Below are positions 31,566-39,586 of a DNA stretch of 43,140 nucleotides, piece by piece. The DNA is from Bacillus sp. ISL-55 (lineage in GTDB: Bacteria > Bacillota > Bacilli > Bacillales > Cytobacillaceae). The stretch is from contig NZ_JAGGQU010000043.1 in NCBI RefSeq assembly GCF_018613155.1, positions 1 through 43,140 on the forward strand, written 5' to 3'. The notes below the pieces were generated by a model. That model had not been told where the DNA came from. It saw nothing but the letters and a program-made list of their open reading frames with translations, and ran no database searches. Within the stretch, counting starts at the first letter, position 1. Each line of letters begins with the position of its first letter. A program made the position numbers and the translations under genes.

Positions 31566-32111
31566 TTATTGACCTAGAATCTTCATTTCTTTTAAAGGAT
31601 AAAAAACAACCTTCGTTGTTCCAACGATACTTTTAATCGGAACCGCCCCAATATGGCGGCTATCCTTACTATTTCTTCGGTTATCCCCCAGCACAAATAT
31701 ATGCCCTTCTGGAACAACCTCACTGCCCACAGGCGTCTCATCTAACGTAAAAGAACCAGTCAGCAGCCCATTGGTGATGAGCTTTTTGCTTTTTTCCAAA
31801 TATGGTTCTTCATAAGGGTTCCCATTTATATAAAGCACATCGTCTTTGTATTCTACCCGGTCACCAGGAAGCCCGATGACCCGCTTGATATAATCCTTGT
31901 CCTCTGTTGCATGGAAAACGACGATATCAAACCGTTTCGGCTGGCCGATTTTTGTAACGAACATCCTCTCCTGGCTATGTAGAGTAGGCTCCATAGAAGC
32001 ACCTTTTACCTCTATGGGAGTCATTAAAAACGATCGAACAACAAAAGCCAGTACAATTGCGATTAGAAATGCCTTTGCCCATTCCCAAATTTCATTTCTT
32101 TCTTTTACCAT
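31566..32111 (-). CDS. lepB: Signal peptidase I
   Basis: The 181-aa type I signal peptidase cleaves Sec and Tat signal peptides at the outer membrane face. It has one N-terminal span (WAKAFLIAIVLAFVVRSFL). The catalytic Ser39 is in GASMEPTL and Lys76 in YIKRVIGLPGD. Box E is GHIFVLGDNRRNSKDSRHIG. This is the single-span Sip type of Gram-positives. The start is ATG 32111, four bases after AAAGGATGTG; ATG 32129 has no site. Bacilli usually have several Sip paralogues, so it need not be essential. Confidence 0.95.
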   Translation of the reverse strand: MVKERNEIWEWAKAFLIAIVLAFVVRSFLMTPIEVKGASMEPTLHSQERMFVTKIGQPKRFDIVVFHATEDKDYIKRVIGLPGDRVEYKDDVLYINGNPYEEPYLEKSKKLITNGLLTGSFTLDETPVGSEVVPEGHIFVLGDNRRNSKDSRHIGAVPIKSIVGTTKVVFYPLKEMKILGQ

Positions 32112-32195
32112 ATGGCACATCCTTTCCAAATTATTCTATTGGATTCTATTTCCACATAGAACATTGGAAATCCTTCTTAATCAAAATCCAAAATA

Positions 32196-32219
32196 AAAAG
32201 AGGCAAAAGCCTCTTTTGG
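32196..32219 (-). terminator. Terminator of the glutaredoxin gene
   Basis: Perfect AAAAGAGGC-AAAA-GCCTCTTTT hairpin 8 bases after the minus-strand stop. Confidence 0.8.
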
Positions 32220-32226
32220 GAAATGA

Positions 32227-32460
32227 TTATTTTTTTATATATTCCATAAGTGTATCCGGGTCAAAACCAAGAACCCAGTTGCCATTAACCTTCGTTTGTG
32301 GCACACCCATCTGTCCAGTTTCTTCAACCAGCTTTTGCGCAGCAGCTTGATCGTATTGTACATTCACTTCTTTGTAGTTTAATCCTTGACCCTCAAGGAA
32401 TTGTTTCATCATTGTGCAGTAAGGTCAAGTGTTCGTAGTGTAAACCGTGATATCGTTCAT
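32227..32460 (-). CDS. Glutaredoxin with in-frame TGA at the first active-site cysteine
   Basis: Reading from ATG 32460 (GAGGAGG upstream) gives MNDITVYTTNT, TGA, PYCTMMKQFLEGQG and then a normal thioredoxin-fold glutaredoxin with GQMGVPQTKVNG and a FDPDTLMEY end, 77 codons. Family members have CPYC here, so the TGA replaces the nucleophilic cysteine (codon 12, 32425-32427). Two readings fit: selenocysteine (U-P-Y-C, known in some bacterial glutaredoxins), or a Cys-to-stop change or base-call error. A hairpin, CCTTGA-GGG-TCAAGG (32384-32398), lies 26 bases after the TGA with guanines in its loop, as in bacterial SECIS elements. A start at 32412 would lose the active site. Translational readthrough is unproven. 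Confidence 0.7.
32384..32398 (-). promoter_or_regulatory. Candidate SECIS-like hairpin
   Basis: Minus-strand CCTTGA-GGG-TCAAGG has a six-pair stem and a G-only loop beginning 32 bases after the in-frame TGA of the glutaredoxin gene. The spacing and loop guanines suit bacterial SECIS. The bases also encode the conserved LEGQG, so the hairpin could be fortuitous. Confidence 0.35.
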
Positions 32461-32681
32461 TTTAAATCCTCCTCGAAATTTTTAATACCCTATAATGTAT
32501 TATCCCGAATTTGCTATATTTTTGCAAAAAAGAAGCACCGGGGATACTTATGTTTTTCCCTATTTTACTTTAAAAAAACAGGAAGGGAGGTATTTTAATA
32601 GTAGGTGGGTAACTAAAAGCAAATTTCTCATTATCAAGATATAATAGAAGAAAACTAACGATTGGAGCGGAGGAAAGATCA

Positions 32682-32837
32682 ATGGAACTTCTCTTCATCC
32701 CAGTTGCTATTGTATTTGCTGCCATGTTCATACATGCTGTTAATGATGTTTCAAAGGTTCGAAAAGAACTGGAACTTGTTAAAAAACAAAATGAAGAAAT
32801 CATAGAGTTATTGAAATCTCACAAGAAAAATATATAG
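32682..32837 (+). CDS. 51-aa membrane-anchored coiled-coil protein
   Basis: ATG 32682 follows GGAGGAAAGATC and TAG is at 32835-32837. The product has an N-terminal span (MELLFIPVAIVFAAMFIHA) and a charged coiled-coil tail (RKELELVKKQNEEIIELL). This layout occurs in several small bacilli proteins. The minus-strand frame over this interval has no ribosome site and is a shadow. It ends 3 bases from the convergent YnfA gene. Confidence 0.65.
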   Translation: MELLFIPVAIVFAAMFIHAVNDVSKVRKELELVKKQNEEIIELLKSHKKNI

Positions 32838-32840
32838 TCT

Positions 32841-33176
32841 TTACTGCCTTGGAGCAAACAGCATAACCGAAACACCGATTATACATATTCCGGCTCCAAC
32901 CCAATCGTAAAAATCAGGAGTTTTTTTATCAACTCCCCACCCCCATAGCACTGACAAAACAATGAATACGCCTCCGTAAGCAGCGTAAACTCTGCCGAAT
33001 GATGGGAAGGATTGAAATGTCGCAATGACGCCATAAATCGCAAGTGCCAGTCCTCCTCCTATTCCCCAATAAAACGGTTTTCCTTCCCTTAGCCATAACC
33101 AGATCAAATATCCTCCGCCAATTTCGGCTATTCCTGCTATAATGAACAACAAAATCGCACTAAATATGACAATCAC
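32841..33176 (-). CDS. YnfA/UPF0060-family membrane protein
   Basis: The 111-aa product has four membrane spans and the conserved UPF0060 elements [36 protein letters not shown] and the C-terminal [12 protein letters not shown]. The family resembles small multidrug transporters; some members are linked to efflux but the physiological role is not established. The annotated start is GTG 33176, with AGGAAG immediately upstream, so an ATT or later start cannot be excluded. Confidence 0.9.
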   Translation of the reverse strand: MIVIFSAILLFIIAGIAEIGGGYLIWLWLREGKPFYWGIGGGLALAIYGVIATFQSFPSFGRVYAAYGGVFIVLSVLWGWGVDKKTPDFYDWVGAGICIIGVSVMLFAPRQ

Positions 33177-33251
33177 TTCCTAAATTGATAAATGTACTAG
33201 CATTATAACGCTATTTTACGATCATATTAGAAGTTCAACATAATCCATGAC

Positions 33252-33388
33252 CGTTTTATAGCAACTTTTTTATTTTTATAGCGAATTTCTTTTTTTTATA
33301 GCGATTTTCTCGTTTTTATAGCGAAATTTTCATTTTTATAGCGAATTTTACTTTTTTATAGCGATTTTTTTCGTTTTTATAGCGAATT
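33252..33388. repeat. Seven-unit 20-bp tandem array (TTTTTATAGCGAA)
   Basis: The core ATAGCGA(A/T)TTT recurs with unit boundaries near 33260, 33280, 33300, 33320, 33340, 33360 and 33381, a spacing of 20 bases (21 for the last). It lies between the YnfA start and the ATPase gene, so it could affect promoters on either side. Ends where the ATPase leader begins. Confidence 0.85.
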
Positions 33389-33461
33389 GGAAAATCAGCT
33401 TGTTTTTTTCCAGTTTCAATTTGTTAAAATAGAGAAAAAGATACGTCAGGCGGTTGGTTTT

Positions 33462-34208
33462 ATGCTGAATTGGCAATATGTGAGAAGTATCAGTCTAAAG
33501 AGCGAGGAAGTGCCATCATTTCGGGATTATCCGTTTAATCTTCCTAGTTTTAAAGCATTAGATGAATTAACGCTCCACCCAAAGGTCACATTTCTAATTG
33601 GTGAGAACGGGATGGGCAAATCGACTTTACTTGAGGCGATTGCAGTTGGTCTAGGTTTTAATCCTGAAGGAGGTTCGTTTAATTTCAATTTTTCAACCTA
33701 TGACTCCCATTCGGATTTAGGGAATTATTTACGAATTGTAAAAGGAATAGAAAGGCCACAGGACGGATTTTTCCTGCGTGCTGAAAGCTTTTATAATGTC
33801 GCTTCCAATATCGAAGAACTAGATAGCGAAGGACCTGGTCCGAAGGTAATTGATTCATTTGGCGGAGAGTCTTTGCACGAACAATCACATGGCGAGGCAT
33901 TTTTCTCTACATTCCTTCACCGGTTTCGTGGCAATGGCCTGTATATAATGGATGAACCCGAAGCAGCACTCTCGCCGTTGAGGCAAATGTCAATGCTGAC
34001 GCGCATCCATGATCTCGTAAATGATAACTCCCAGCTTATCATTGCCACGCATTCTCCAATCATCATGGCCTATCCTGATGCAGCAATCTATGAATTCAGT
34101 GAAGAAGGCATTTTTAAAAGAAAGCTGGAAGAAACGAATCATTATCGCATCATGAAACAGTTTTTCGAGAATACACCCAGGATGATTCATCATCTATTAA
34201 CTGAATAA
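33462..34208 (+). CDS. AAA-family (ABC-type) ATPase
   Basis: The 248-aa soluble protein has Walker A GENGMGKST (about residues 47-55), an ABC-like signature SHGEAFF, Walker B LYIMDEPEAAL with catalytic Glu near 165, and H-loop ATHSPIIM. It belongs to the single-domain AAA_21-type ATPases that act alone or with nucleases. No nuclease or membrane partner is adjacent. The start is ATG 33462, eight bases after AGGCGG; the frame runs back into the tandem array to a TTG at 33387 without a site. Function is unknown; a DNA-metabolism or defence role is only a possibility. Confidence 0.85.
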   Translation: MLNWQYVRSISLKSEEVPSFRDYPFNLPSFKALDELTLHPKVTFLIGENGMGKSTLLEAIAVGLGFNPEGGSFNFNFSTYDSHSDLGNYLRIVKGIERPQDGFFLRAESFYNVASNIEELDSEGPGPKVIDSFGGESLHEQSHGEAFFSTFLHRFRGNGLYIMDEPEAALSPLRQMSMLTRIHDLVNDNSQLIIATHSPIIMAYPDAAIYEFSEEGIFKRKLEETNHYRIMKQFFENTPRMIHHLLTE

Positions 34209-34232
34209 ATTACAAGAAATGATTATACATAA

Positions 34233-34952
34233 TTAGTATCTATTGATAATCCGCTTAAAAACCCTGGTCACTTTAATTTGATTAGCACGCTCCCATTTAA
34301 TCCATTCCAGGGCAAGTATCGTAATCAAAAGCCAGATCGTACCAGCTAAATGCCCCGCCAGTACATCGCTTGGAAAGTGGGCTCCAAGATAGATTCTAGT
34401 AAATCCGATACACACAACCAGAAAGCCTGCAACTATAGTTGTCATCCATTTAGTGAAAGGCTTTCTCGCAGAACGGACGATAAAATAGGCAATCAATCCA
34501 TAAAAAATCAGCGAACCCATGGAATGTCCGCTAGGAAAGCTGTAGCCAATTGCATCAATCTCTGGATTAATAGAAGGACGCCCTCTTCCAAAAAGCTGTT
34601 TCAACAATTTGGTCAGCGCACCCCCGCCACCGATGGCTATTAATAAAAAAAGAATACCTAATTTATCCTTCGCCTTTACCCATAAGGCAATTATTGCAGC
34701 AAGTGTGCATAACGACAAAAACCATACAGAACCTAGCTCTGTAACAAAAATCATGATCTGGTCCAAAGTAGCGTTTTCGATTAAGTTGATCCTTTGTATG
34801 ATCGCATCATCAATCGCATTGATTTCGTTTTCGAGCATTTCTTCCGCTAATTCCGAAAATATGACGATAAAAAGCACGGACATTGCAGCTCCGACGATCA
34901 TCAGCAAAAACGGAAATCCTGCCTGTTTTATTTCTTCCTTATTTATTTCCAC
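34233..34952 (-). CDS. PAP2-family membrane phosphatase
   Basis: The 239-aa product has about six membrane spans and all three PAP2 motifs: KQLFGRGRP (KxxxxxxRP), the PSGHS motif, and TRIYLGAHFPSD (RxxxxxHxxxD). Such enzymes dephosphorylate lipid phosphates such as undecaprenyl pyrophosphate or phosphatidylglycerophosphate. It starts at GTG 34952, eight bases after GGAGG; the upstream in-frame ATG 34976 would engulf that site. It is divergent from the patatin gene. Confidence 0.92.
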   Translation of the reverse strand: MEINKEEIKQAGFPFLLMIVGAAMSVLFIVIFSELAEEMLENEINAIDDAIIQRINLIENATLDQIMIFVTELGSVWFLSLCTLAAIIALWVKAKDKLGILFLLIAIGGGGALTKLLKQLFGRGRPSINPEIDAIGYSFPSGHSMGSLIFYGLIAYFIVRSARKPFTKWMTTIVAGFLVVCIGFTRIYLGAHFPSDVLAGHLAGTIWLLITILALEWIKWERANQIKVTRVFKRIINRY

Positions 34953-35297
34953 AACACCTACCTCCCTTTCCAACATAAAAAACGGCTGATTTTCCCAATA
35001 TGTAAATCCATAAATTCTTTACAAGATCTGAATCCTAAACCTAACATTTTAACCAAACTATAATAAACTTTTACCCGACATAAATCCAAGTAAACAGCAC
35101 AGCATTGTAGATGACAGCTGGCCATTTATTTTACTAATAAAATTTTATTAAGACTACTATGTTTGCCATTGAGGATGTAATTCCAAATATTACTTTTTTA
35201 CAATCATAACTTGTAAATATTTGCATACTCTGTGATAGACTATTTTTATAGAAAACATCATGAGACTGATAGAAATAGATTTCAAGGGGGAGTAGTC
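34953..35297. other. Divergent promoter region between PAP2 and patatin genes
   Basis: About 345 bases, AT-rich. A sigma-A-like promoter for the patatin gene is listed separately. No repeats or terminators seen. Confidence 0.4.
35221..35249 (+). promoter_or_regulatory. Putative sigma-A promoter of the patatin gene
   Basis: TTGCAT, 17 bp, TTTTAT, about 49 bases before the GTG start at 35298. Both boxes match consensus at four of six positions. Confidence 0.4.
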
Positions 35298-36149
35298 GTG
35301 TATAACAGTGGTTTAATCCTTGAAGGCGGAGGGATGAGAGGTGTCTACACCGCCGGGGTGCTGGAGCATTTTTTAGAAAACGAATTATTTTTTCCGTATG
35401 TCATTGGTGTTTCTGCTGGTGCGTGCCAGGGCTCTTCCTATATTTCCAGGCAGCCTGGACGCAACAAGCAGGTCACCATTGACTATGTTAAACATCAGGA
35501 TTATATTTCTTATAAAAATTTACTATTAAAAAAGGAATTATTCGGGATGGATTTCATTTTTGATAAACTCCCTAATGAGCTTGTTCCATTTGATTTTGAA
35601 ACTTTTAACAGCGCTGCTGAAAAGTTTCTTGTTGGCACGACCGATTGTATCACCGGCGAACCCATTTATTTTGATAAAAATGATGTTCCTAAGGAATTCC
35701 TGAAAATCATCAGAGCGTCCAGTACACTGCCCTTCATGGCGCCGGCCATTGAGTTCCAGGGACGGACACTGATGGATGGCGGGATTGCTGATCCAATTCC
35801 AATTCGGAAAGCAATAGCTGATGGAGTGAGAAAAAACGTAATCGTTCTAACGAAACCAAAAGGATATCGCAAGAAGAAATCATCCCTGTCCTGGCTGCCA
35901 CGATATGTATATAAGGAATACAAAGGGCTGCACACTGCCCTCGAAACTCGCTACAAGCTATATAACGAAACTCTTGACTATATTGAAGAACTCGAAGCAA
36001 AAAAGGAAGTCTTCGTCATTAGACCTTCAAAGAATCTCAAGGTAGGAAGAGTTGAGCGCAATCCCGATAAACTGACTCAATTGTATGACGTTGGATTTGA
36101 AGATGTGAAGGAAAGTTACGGCGAATTGAAAGACTGGCTGGGAGAGTAA
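35298..36149 (+). CDS. Patatin-like phospholipase
   Basis: The 283-aa product is a patatin-family lipid acyl hydrolase. It has the oxyanion loop EGGGMRGVY, nucleophile Ser39 in GVSAG, and the Asp160 of the catalytic dyad in MDGGIADPIP. The C-terminal part continues with a helical AYKE-type region and ends KDWLGE. It starts at GTG 35298, seven bases after GGGGG. The nucleotidyltransferase gene starts one base after this stop, so they are cotranscribed and probably coupled. No signal peptide; likely cytoplasmic or peripheral at the membrane. Confidence 0.93.
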   Translation: MYNSGLILEGGGMRGVYTAGVLEHFLENELFFPYVIGVSAGACQGSSYISRQPGRNKQVTIDYVKHQDYISYKNLLLKKELFGMDFIFDKLPNELVPFDFETFNSAAEKFLVGTTDCITGEPIYFDKNDVPKEFLKIIRASSTLPFMAPAIEFQGRTLMDGGIADPIPIRKAIADGVRKNVIVLTKPKGYRKKKSSLSWLPRYVYKEYKGLHTALETRYKLYNETLDYIEELEAKKEVFVIRPSKNLKVGRVERNPDKLTQLYDVGFEDVKESYGELKDWLGE

Positions 36150-36150
36150 A

Positions 36151-36909
36151 ATGCTGTTAAATGATGCACTTGAAGTTTTATCAAATAGCCTTAAACAAGA
36201 CAAAAGAGTTCAAGCTGTTTTTGTGAAAGGATCTGTTGGGCGCGGCGAGCAAGACGAACATTCAGATTTGGATTTGTATTGCCTTGTTGAAGAGAATGAC
36301 CTTGATGGTTTCCTTCAAAGTCGGATCAATCATCTAGAATCCTATGGAAAATTACTTTTTCATGATGACATTTTTATCGTTGCACCACAGATTCTTGCAG
36401 TATATGAAAATATGCTTCATGTCGATTTATTTACAGTTACAGAGAAGACTTTTATTGAAAAAGACTTCTTTAAAGTCATTTACGACCCAGCTAATCTACT
36501 GGAAAAATTCCAAAGCACTCAAAACCTCAGGTTATCTGCAGATGATTTACAGGATGCAGTCGATGACGTCGCCTGGTTTCTTTTTCAATACAAAAAATCT
36601 GCAGCACGCGGCAATGATTTATGGGCAGTGAATATGCTCAATCAAGTCATGTCACATCTAGCAAAAGTGTTGCTGCATAGATATAAACCTGAACGAGCTC
36701 AATTAGGGTTGAAAACAGCAGAAGCATCATTGCCTAAAGAAGTCATTAAAAATGTCAGCGAAATCCAGGAAAACATCACTCCCCGGAAACATCGGATAGC
36801 TGCTGGGCTTCTTCGTGACCTTTTGAACCAAGAAGCGGAATGGATTCTTAATGAAGTGACTCATCCTGACAAGATTGAACCATTGTGGAATAGGGTTTTG
36901 GAAGAGTAG
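36151..36909 (+). CDS. Nucleotidyltransferase-domain protein
   Basis: The 252-aa product has the Pol-beta-like nucleotidyltransferase signature GSVGRGEQDEHSDLDL (about 27-42), where Asp39 and Asp41 bind metal. A third acidic residue may lie in HVDLFTV. The C-terminal half is helical (QYKKSAARGNDLWAVNMLN), like HEPN/substrate-binding domains of aminoglycoside nucleotidyltransferases. It is coupled to the patatin gene (one-base gap), an uncommon partner. Substrate unknown; small-molecule or protein nucleotidylation both remain possible. Confidence 0.85.
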   Translation: MLLNDALEVLSNSLKQDKRVQAVFVKGSVGRGEQDEHSDLDLYCLVEENDLDGFLQSRINHLESYGKLLFHDDIFIVAPQILAVYENMLHVDLFTVTEKTFIEKDFFKVIYDPANLLEKFQSTQNLRLSADDLQDAVDDVAWFLFQYKKSAARGNDLWAVNMLNQVMSHLAKVLLHRYKPERAQLGLKTAEASLPKEVIKNVSEIQENITPRKHRIAAGLLRDLLNQEAEWILNEVTHPDKIEPLWNRVLEE

Positions 36910-37055
36910 TGTTTGCATTCACGTGCTTCGAATAAGATCCATCACCACCCTTGGCAAATATATTATATTTCCATTCTCATTCGTTTTCATTGAGCCTATG
37001 CCTAAAAGACCATTCCATTCCTGAGATATGCTTCAGAGTGTAGACCCTCCAGTTG

Positions 37056-37118
37056 AAAATGAAAATTGCGTGTAAACTGACACCAGTCTTACACGCCATT
37101 TTTCTGATTTTGTAGTAT
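37056..37118 (+). repeat. GGCGTGTAA terminator repeat, copy 3
   Basis: AATTGCGTGTAAACTGACACC and TTACACGCCATTTTTC arms form the hairpin. It lies about 150 bases after the nucleotidyltransferase stop, in the same sense. Confidence 0.8.
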
Positions 37119-37276
37119 TCGCATTCAATATAAGCTATTGGGAAATCTAAACGAATAGGCAATTAATTCTTTTCTATTCTTGATGGATGGCTGGTCTATC
37201 TAAACCTTTTCGAACCATATGAATTTGAATGGACTCTGCTTTCCTGTATATTAAGGCTAGAAAACAATTAGGAAGG

Positions 37277-38299
37277 ATGATTACTATTTCTATTCAAAAG
37301 CAAATACAGCTTAAAAAGAGACCAACTGGAGTTCCTACTTCTGAACATTTTGAATTTGTGGAAGTTCCTGTAGACTCCCCTGCAAAAGGAGAAGTCCTTT
37401 TGCAAACTATTTATATCTCGGTTGATCCTTATTTAAGAGGCCGCATGAATGACACCAAATCGTATATCCCTCCGTTCAACTTGAACGAGGCGATTTCAAG
37501 TGGCGTAATTGGAAAAGTAGTTGAGACAAAGTCAGACCTTTTTGAAGTTGGCGATTTCGTAATCGGCTCATTAGGCTGGCAGGAATTCTCCATCGCCAAA
37601 GAAAATACTATACGTAAAATTGACCCGATTCTGGCACCAGTATCAGCCTACTTAAGTGTATTGGGCATGACCGGTCTTACGGCGTACTTTGGCTTACTAC
37701 ATATCGGCAAGCCGAAAGAAGGAGAAACCGTTGTTGTATCCGGTGCCGCAGGAGCTGTCGGTTCCATTGTGGGTCAAATCGCAAAAATCAAAGGTGCGAG
37801 GGTTGTTGGTATTGCAGGTTCCGAGGAGAAGGTTCGTTATCTTCTGGATGACCTTGGATTTGATGCAGCAATCAACTATAATACACAGGATGTGGGCTCC
37901 GCTCTAAAAGAAGCATGTCCTGACGGGATCGATGTCTATTTTGAGAACGTAGGCGGAGAGATTTCAGATGCAATTTTCCCGCTCTTGAACAACTTCGCAA
38001 GAATTCCTGTCTGCGGAGCGATCTCAGCTTATAACAAGTCTGAGCCAGATGTAGGGCCCCGGGTGCAAGGGTACTTAATCAAGACAAGTTCGTTGATGCA
38101 AGGTTTCACTGTCGGCAATTACTCCTCCCGTTTTGGCGAGGGAGCGAAAGAATTGGCAAGCTGGCTTTTAGAAGGGAAATTGAAGTATGAAGAAACGGTT
38201 ACAGAAGGCTTTGAAAATACAATAGATGCATTTTTAGATTTGTTCAAAGGCGCAAATCTGGGAAAAGCAATCGTGAAAGTTGCTGATTCTGACAAATAA
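37277..38299 (+). CDS. NADP-dependent MDR-type oxidoreductase (CurA-like)
   Basis: The 340-aa zinc-independent medium-chain dehydrogenase/reductase contains ISVDPYLRGRMNDTKSY. The Rossmann loop is VVVSGAAGAVGSIVGQIAKI, followed by YFENVGGEISDAIFPLLN. These place it with leukotriene B4 12-hydroxydehydrogenase/CurA/YncB-like alkenal reductases. The start is uncertain: ATG 37277 abuts AGGAAGG, so the best-spaced codon is the ATT at 37286 (spacing about six). The product from 37286 would lack only three residues. The gene is followed by terminator repeat copy 4. Confidence 0.9.
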   Translation: MITISIQKQIQLKKRPTGVPTSEHFEFVEVPVDSPAKGEVLLQTIYISVDPYLRGRMNDTKSYIPPFNLNEAISSGVIGKVVETKSDLFEVGDFVIGSLGWQEFSIAKENTIRKIDPILAPVSAYLSVLGMTGLTAYFGLLHIGKPKEGETVVVSGAAGAVGSIVGQIAKIKGARVVGIAGSEEKVRYLLDDLGFDAAINYNTQDVGSALKEACPDGIDVYFENVGGEISDAIFPLLNNFARIPVCGAISAYNKSEPDVGPRVQGYLIKTSSLMQGFTVGNYSSRFGEGAKELASWLLEGKLKYEETVTEGFENTIDAFLDLFKGANLGKAIVKVADSDK

Positions 38300-38352
38300 C
38301 TTGAAATGTGTAGGCGCCATGTCCAATTTCGCCAAGCGCTGGTGCATATCCT

Positions 38353-38425
38353 TAAAATGACAATGAAAATGGCGTGTAAACTAATATCAATTTTAACACG
38401 CCATTTTTCTGATTTATTGTATATT
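38353..38425 (+). repeat. GGCGTGTAA terminator repeat, copy 4
   Basis: AATGGCGTGTAAACT and TTAACACGCCATTTTTC arms. Downstream similarity to copy 2 (GCACCC and TTTAAGTGCAC) extends to about 38495. It follows the oxidoreductase gene in the same sense. Confidence 0.8.
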
Positions 38426-38507
38426 TAGTCCAAAATATAATGGTTTTTATTCAACATACGCACCCTATAGTTTAAGTGCACTTATTCACAAAGTTAATTA
38501 ACAAAAA

Positions 38508-38543
38508 CAAGAGAAGGACGGAATCTAAACCCGCCCTTCTTTC
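38508..38543 (-). terminator. Terminator of the second sigma/anti-sigma operon
   Basis: On the minus strand, AGAAGGGCGGG pairs with CCGTCCTTCT around a short loop, then CTTGTTTTTG. Confidence 0.7.
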
Positions 38544-38548
38544 TCTAT

Positions 38549-39586
38549 TTAATTTACTATTTTATTTTCTTTATTATAGATAGTAATATGGTACGAATCG
38601 TTTCCTACTTTGGTCTTCATATCTTCAGACCGGAGAAAGTCATTTATCACTTTTTCAAGCTGTTTAGCAAAATCCCTAGTATTTTGGGTTTCCCCTGATA
38701 GCGTTATGAACGCCTGAATCTCCGGCTCTGAATGAATTGAATATCCAACCATCCTAACTTTGTAATCCTTTTTACCAAGTATGTCCTCACCAACAAGGTC
38801 CAGAATCCCTCTCCATCTTTCATCCATTTCCAATTCAGCCATATCTATTTTCTTTACCTTTAAATAAACATCACTTATACCATTTTCGCTCAGTACATCT
38901 TTCACGATTTGTTCCATTTCACTAATTCTAGTCTCTGTGTCGGGAATACCAATTTCCAGCTTTTTTGGAAGATCGTATCTCATCTCCAGGACATTATAAC
39001 CCTGTGTATTTAACTTTTCATTAATATCTTCTATAATTCCAGCGTGTTTTAACTCTTTTTCACTGAGCCGCCACTCAATTTCCTTTGGTCTCGAAAGGAC
39101 TACTTTTACTTTATATGCATCATAATTGCTAGAATGTAATATATTCGACGCTATTTGGTTAACATCATTTTTCACTTGATTAAGATATTCCTCTGAACCA
39201 TCTACACTTATCGTAATTACCTTTTCAGGATATGATACACCTGCTGTGACTTTATAACCTTTTGCTATAAGTTCCTCCGATATTTGTTCTATAATATCAG
39301 ACTTATTTCCAAAAATTTGTCCAAAAAAAGGAACTTTAGCTACAACCTGTGCTATAGCAGGTGATACAAATGCTGAACCAATAAATAGAGATAAAACAAG
39401 AACCGCTGCACCACTTAAAGTGAGAACTTTTTTAAAACGAACTGCATAACTCCTTTTAATTATTGTTACACCATAGTTATCTCCCTGATTCAATTCTAAC
39501 CTGGCATAAGTATCTCTTTTAAATTGCTCAATATCAACTTGATGTTTAAAGTAACTTTTTGCTGACTGTAAAACCTTTTCTTCCAT
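38549..39586 (-). CDS. DUF4030 protein, probable membrane anti-sigma factor
   Basis: The 345-aa product parallels that at 10719-11834. It has a cytoplasmic head of about 50 residues and one span (LTLSGAAVLVLSLFIGSAFV). SPAIAQVVAKVPFFGQIFG follows, then a large extracytoplasmic domain with repeated EEL/KGY modules (ELIAKGYKVTAGV). The start is ATG 39586, six bases after GAGGAGG; it overlaps the sigma gene by 41 bases. That strong overlap suggests coupling. Role as anti-sigma is inferred from topology and the pairing. Confidence 0.85.
   Translation of the reverse strand: MEEKVLQSAKSYFKHQVDIEQFKRDTYARLELNQGDNYGVTIIKRSYAVRFKKVLTLSGAAVLVLSLFIGSAFVSPAIAQVVAKVPFFGQIFGNKSDIIEQISEELIAKGYKVTAGVSYPEKVITISVDGSEEYLNQVKNDVNQIASNILHSSNYDAYKVKVVLSRPKEIEWRLSEKELKHAGIIEDINEKLNTQGYNVLEMRYDLPKKLEIGIPDTETRISEMEQIVKDVLSENGISDVYLKVKKIDMAELEMDERWRGILDLVGEDILGKKDYKVRMVGYSIHSEPEIQAFITLSGETQNTRDFAKQLEKVINDFLRSEDMKTKVGNDSYHITIYNKENKIVN

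Noticed and set aside
32570-32803. 77-aa minus-strand frame
   Set aside because: It is antisense to the 51-aa gene at 32682-32837, which has a strong ribosome site and a sensible membrane-plus-coiled-coil product.
36151-36909. Calling the patatin/nucleotidyltransferase pair an anti-phage signalling system
   Set aside because: The transferase looks like a small-substrate nucleotidyltransferase rather than a cyclic-nucleotide synthase of known defence systems, and no other defence gene is adjacent.
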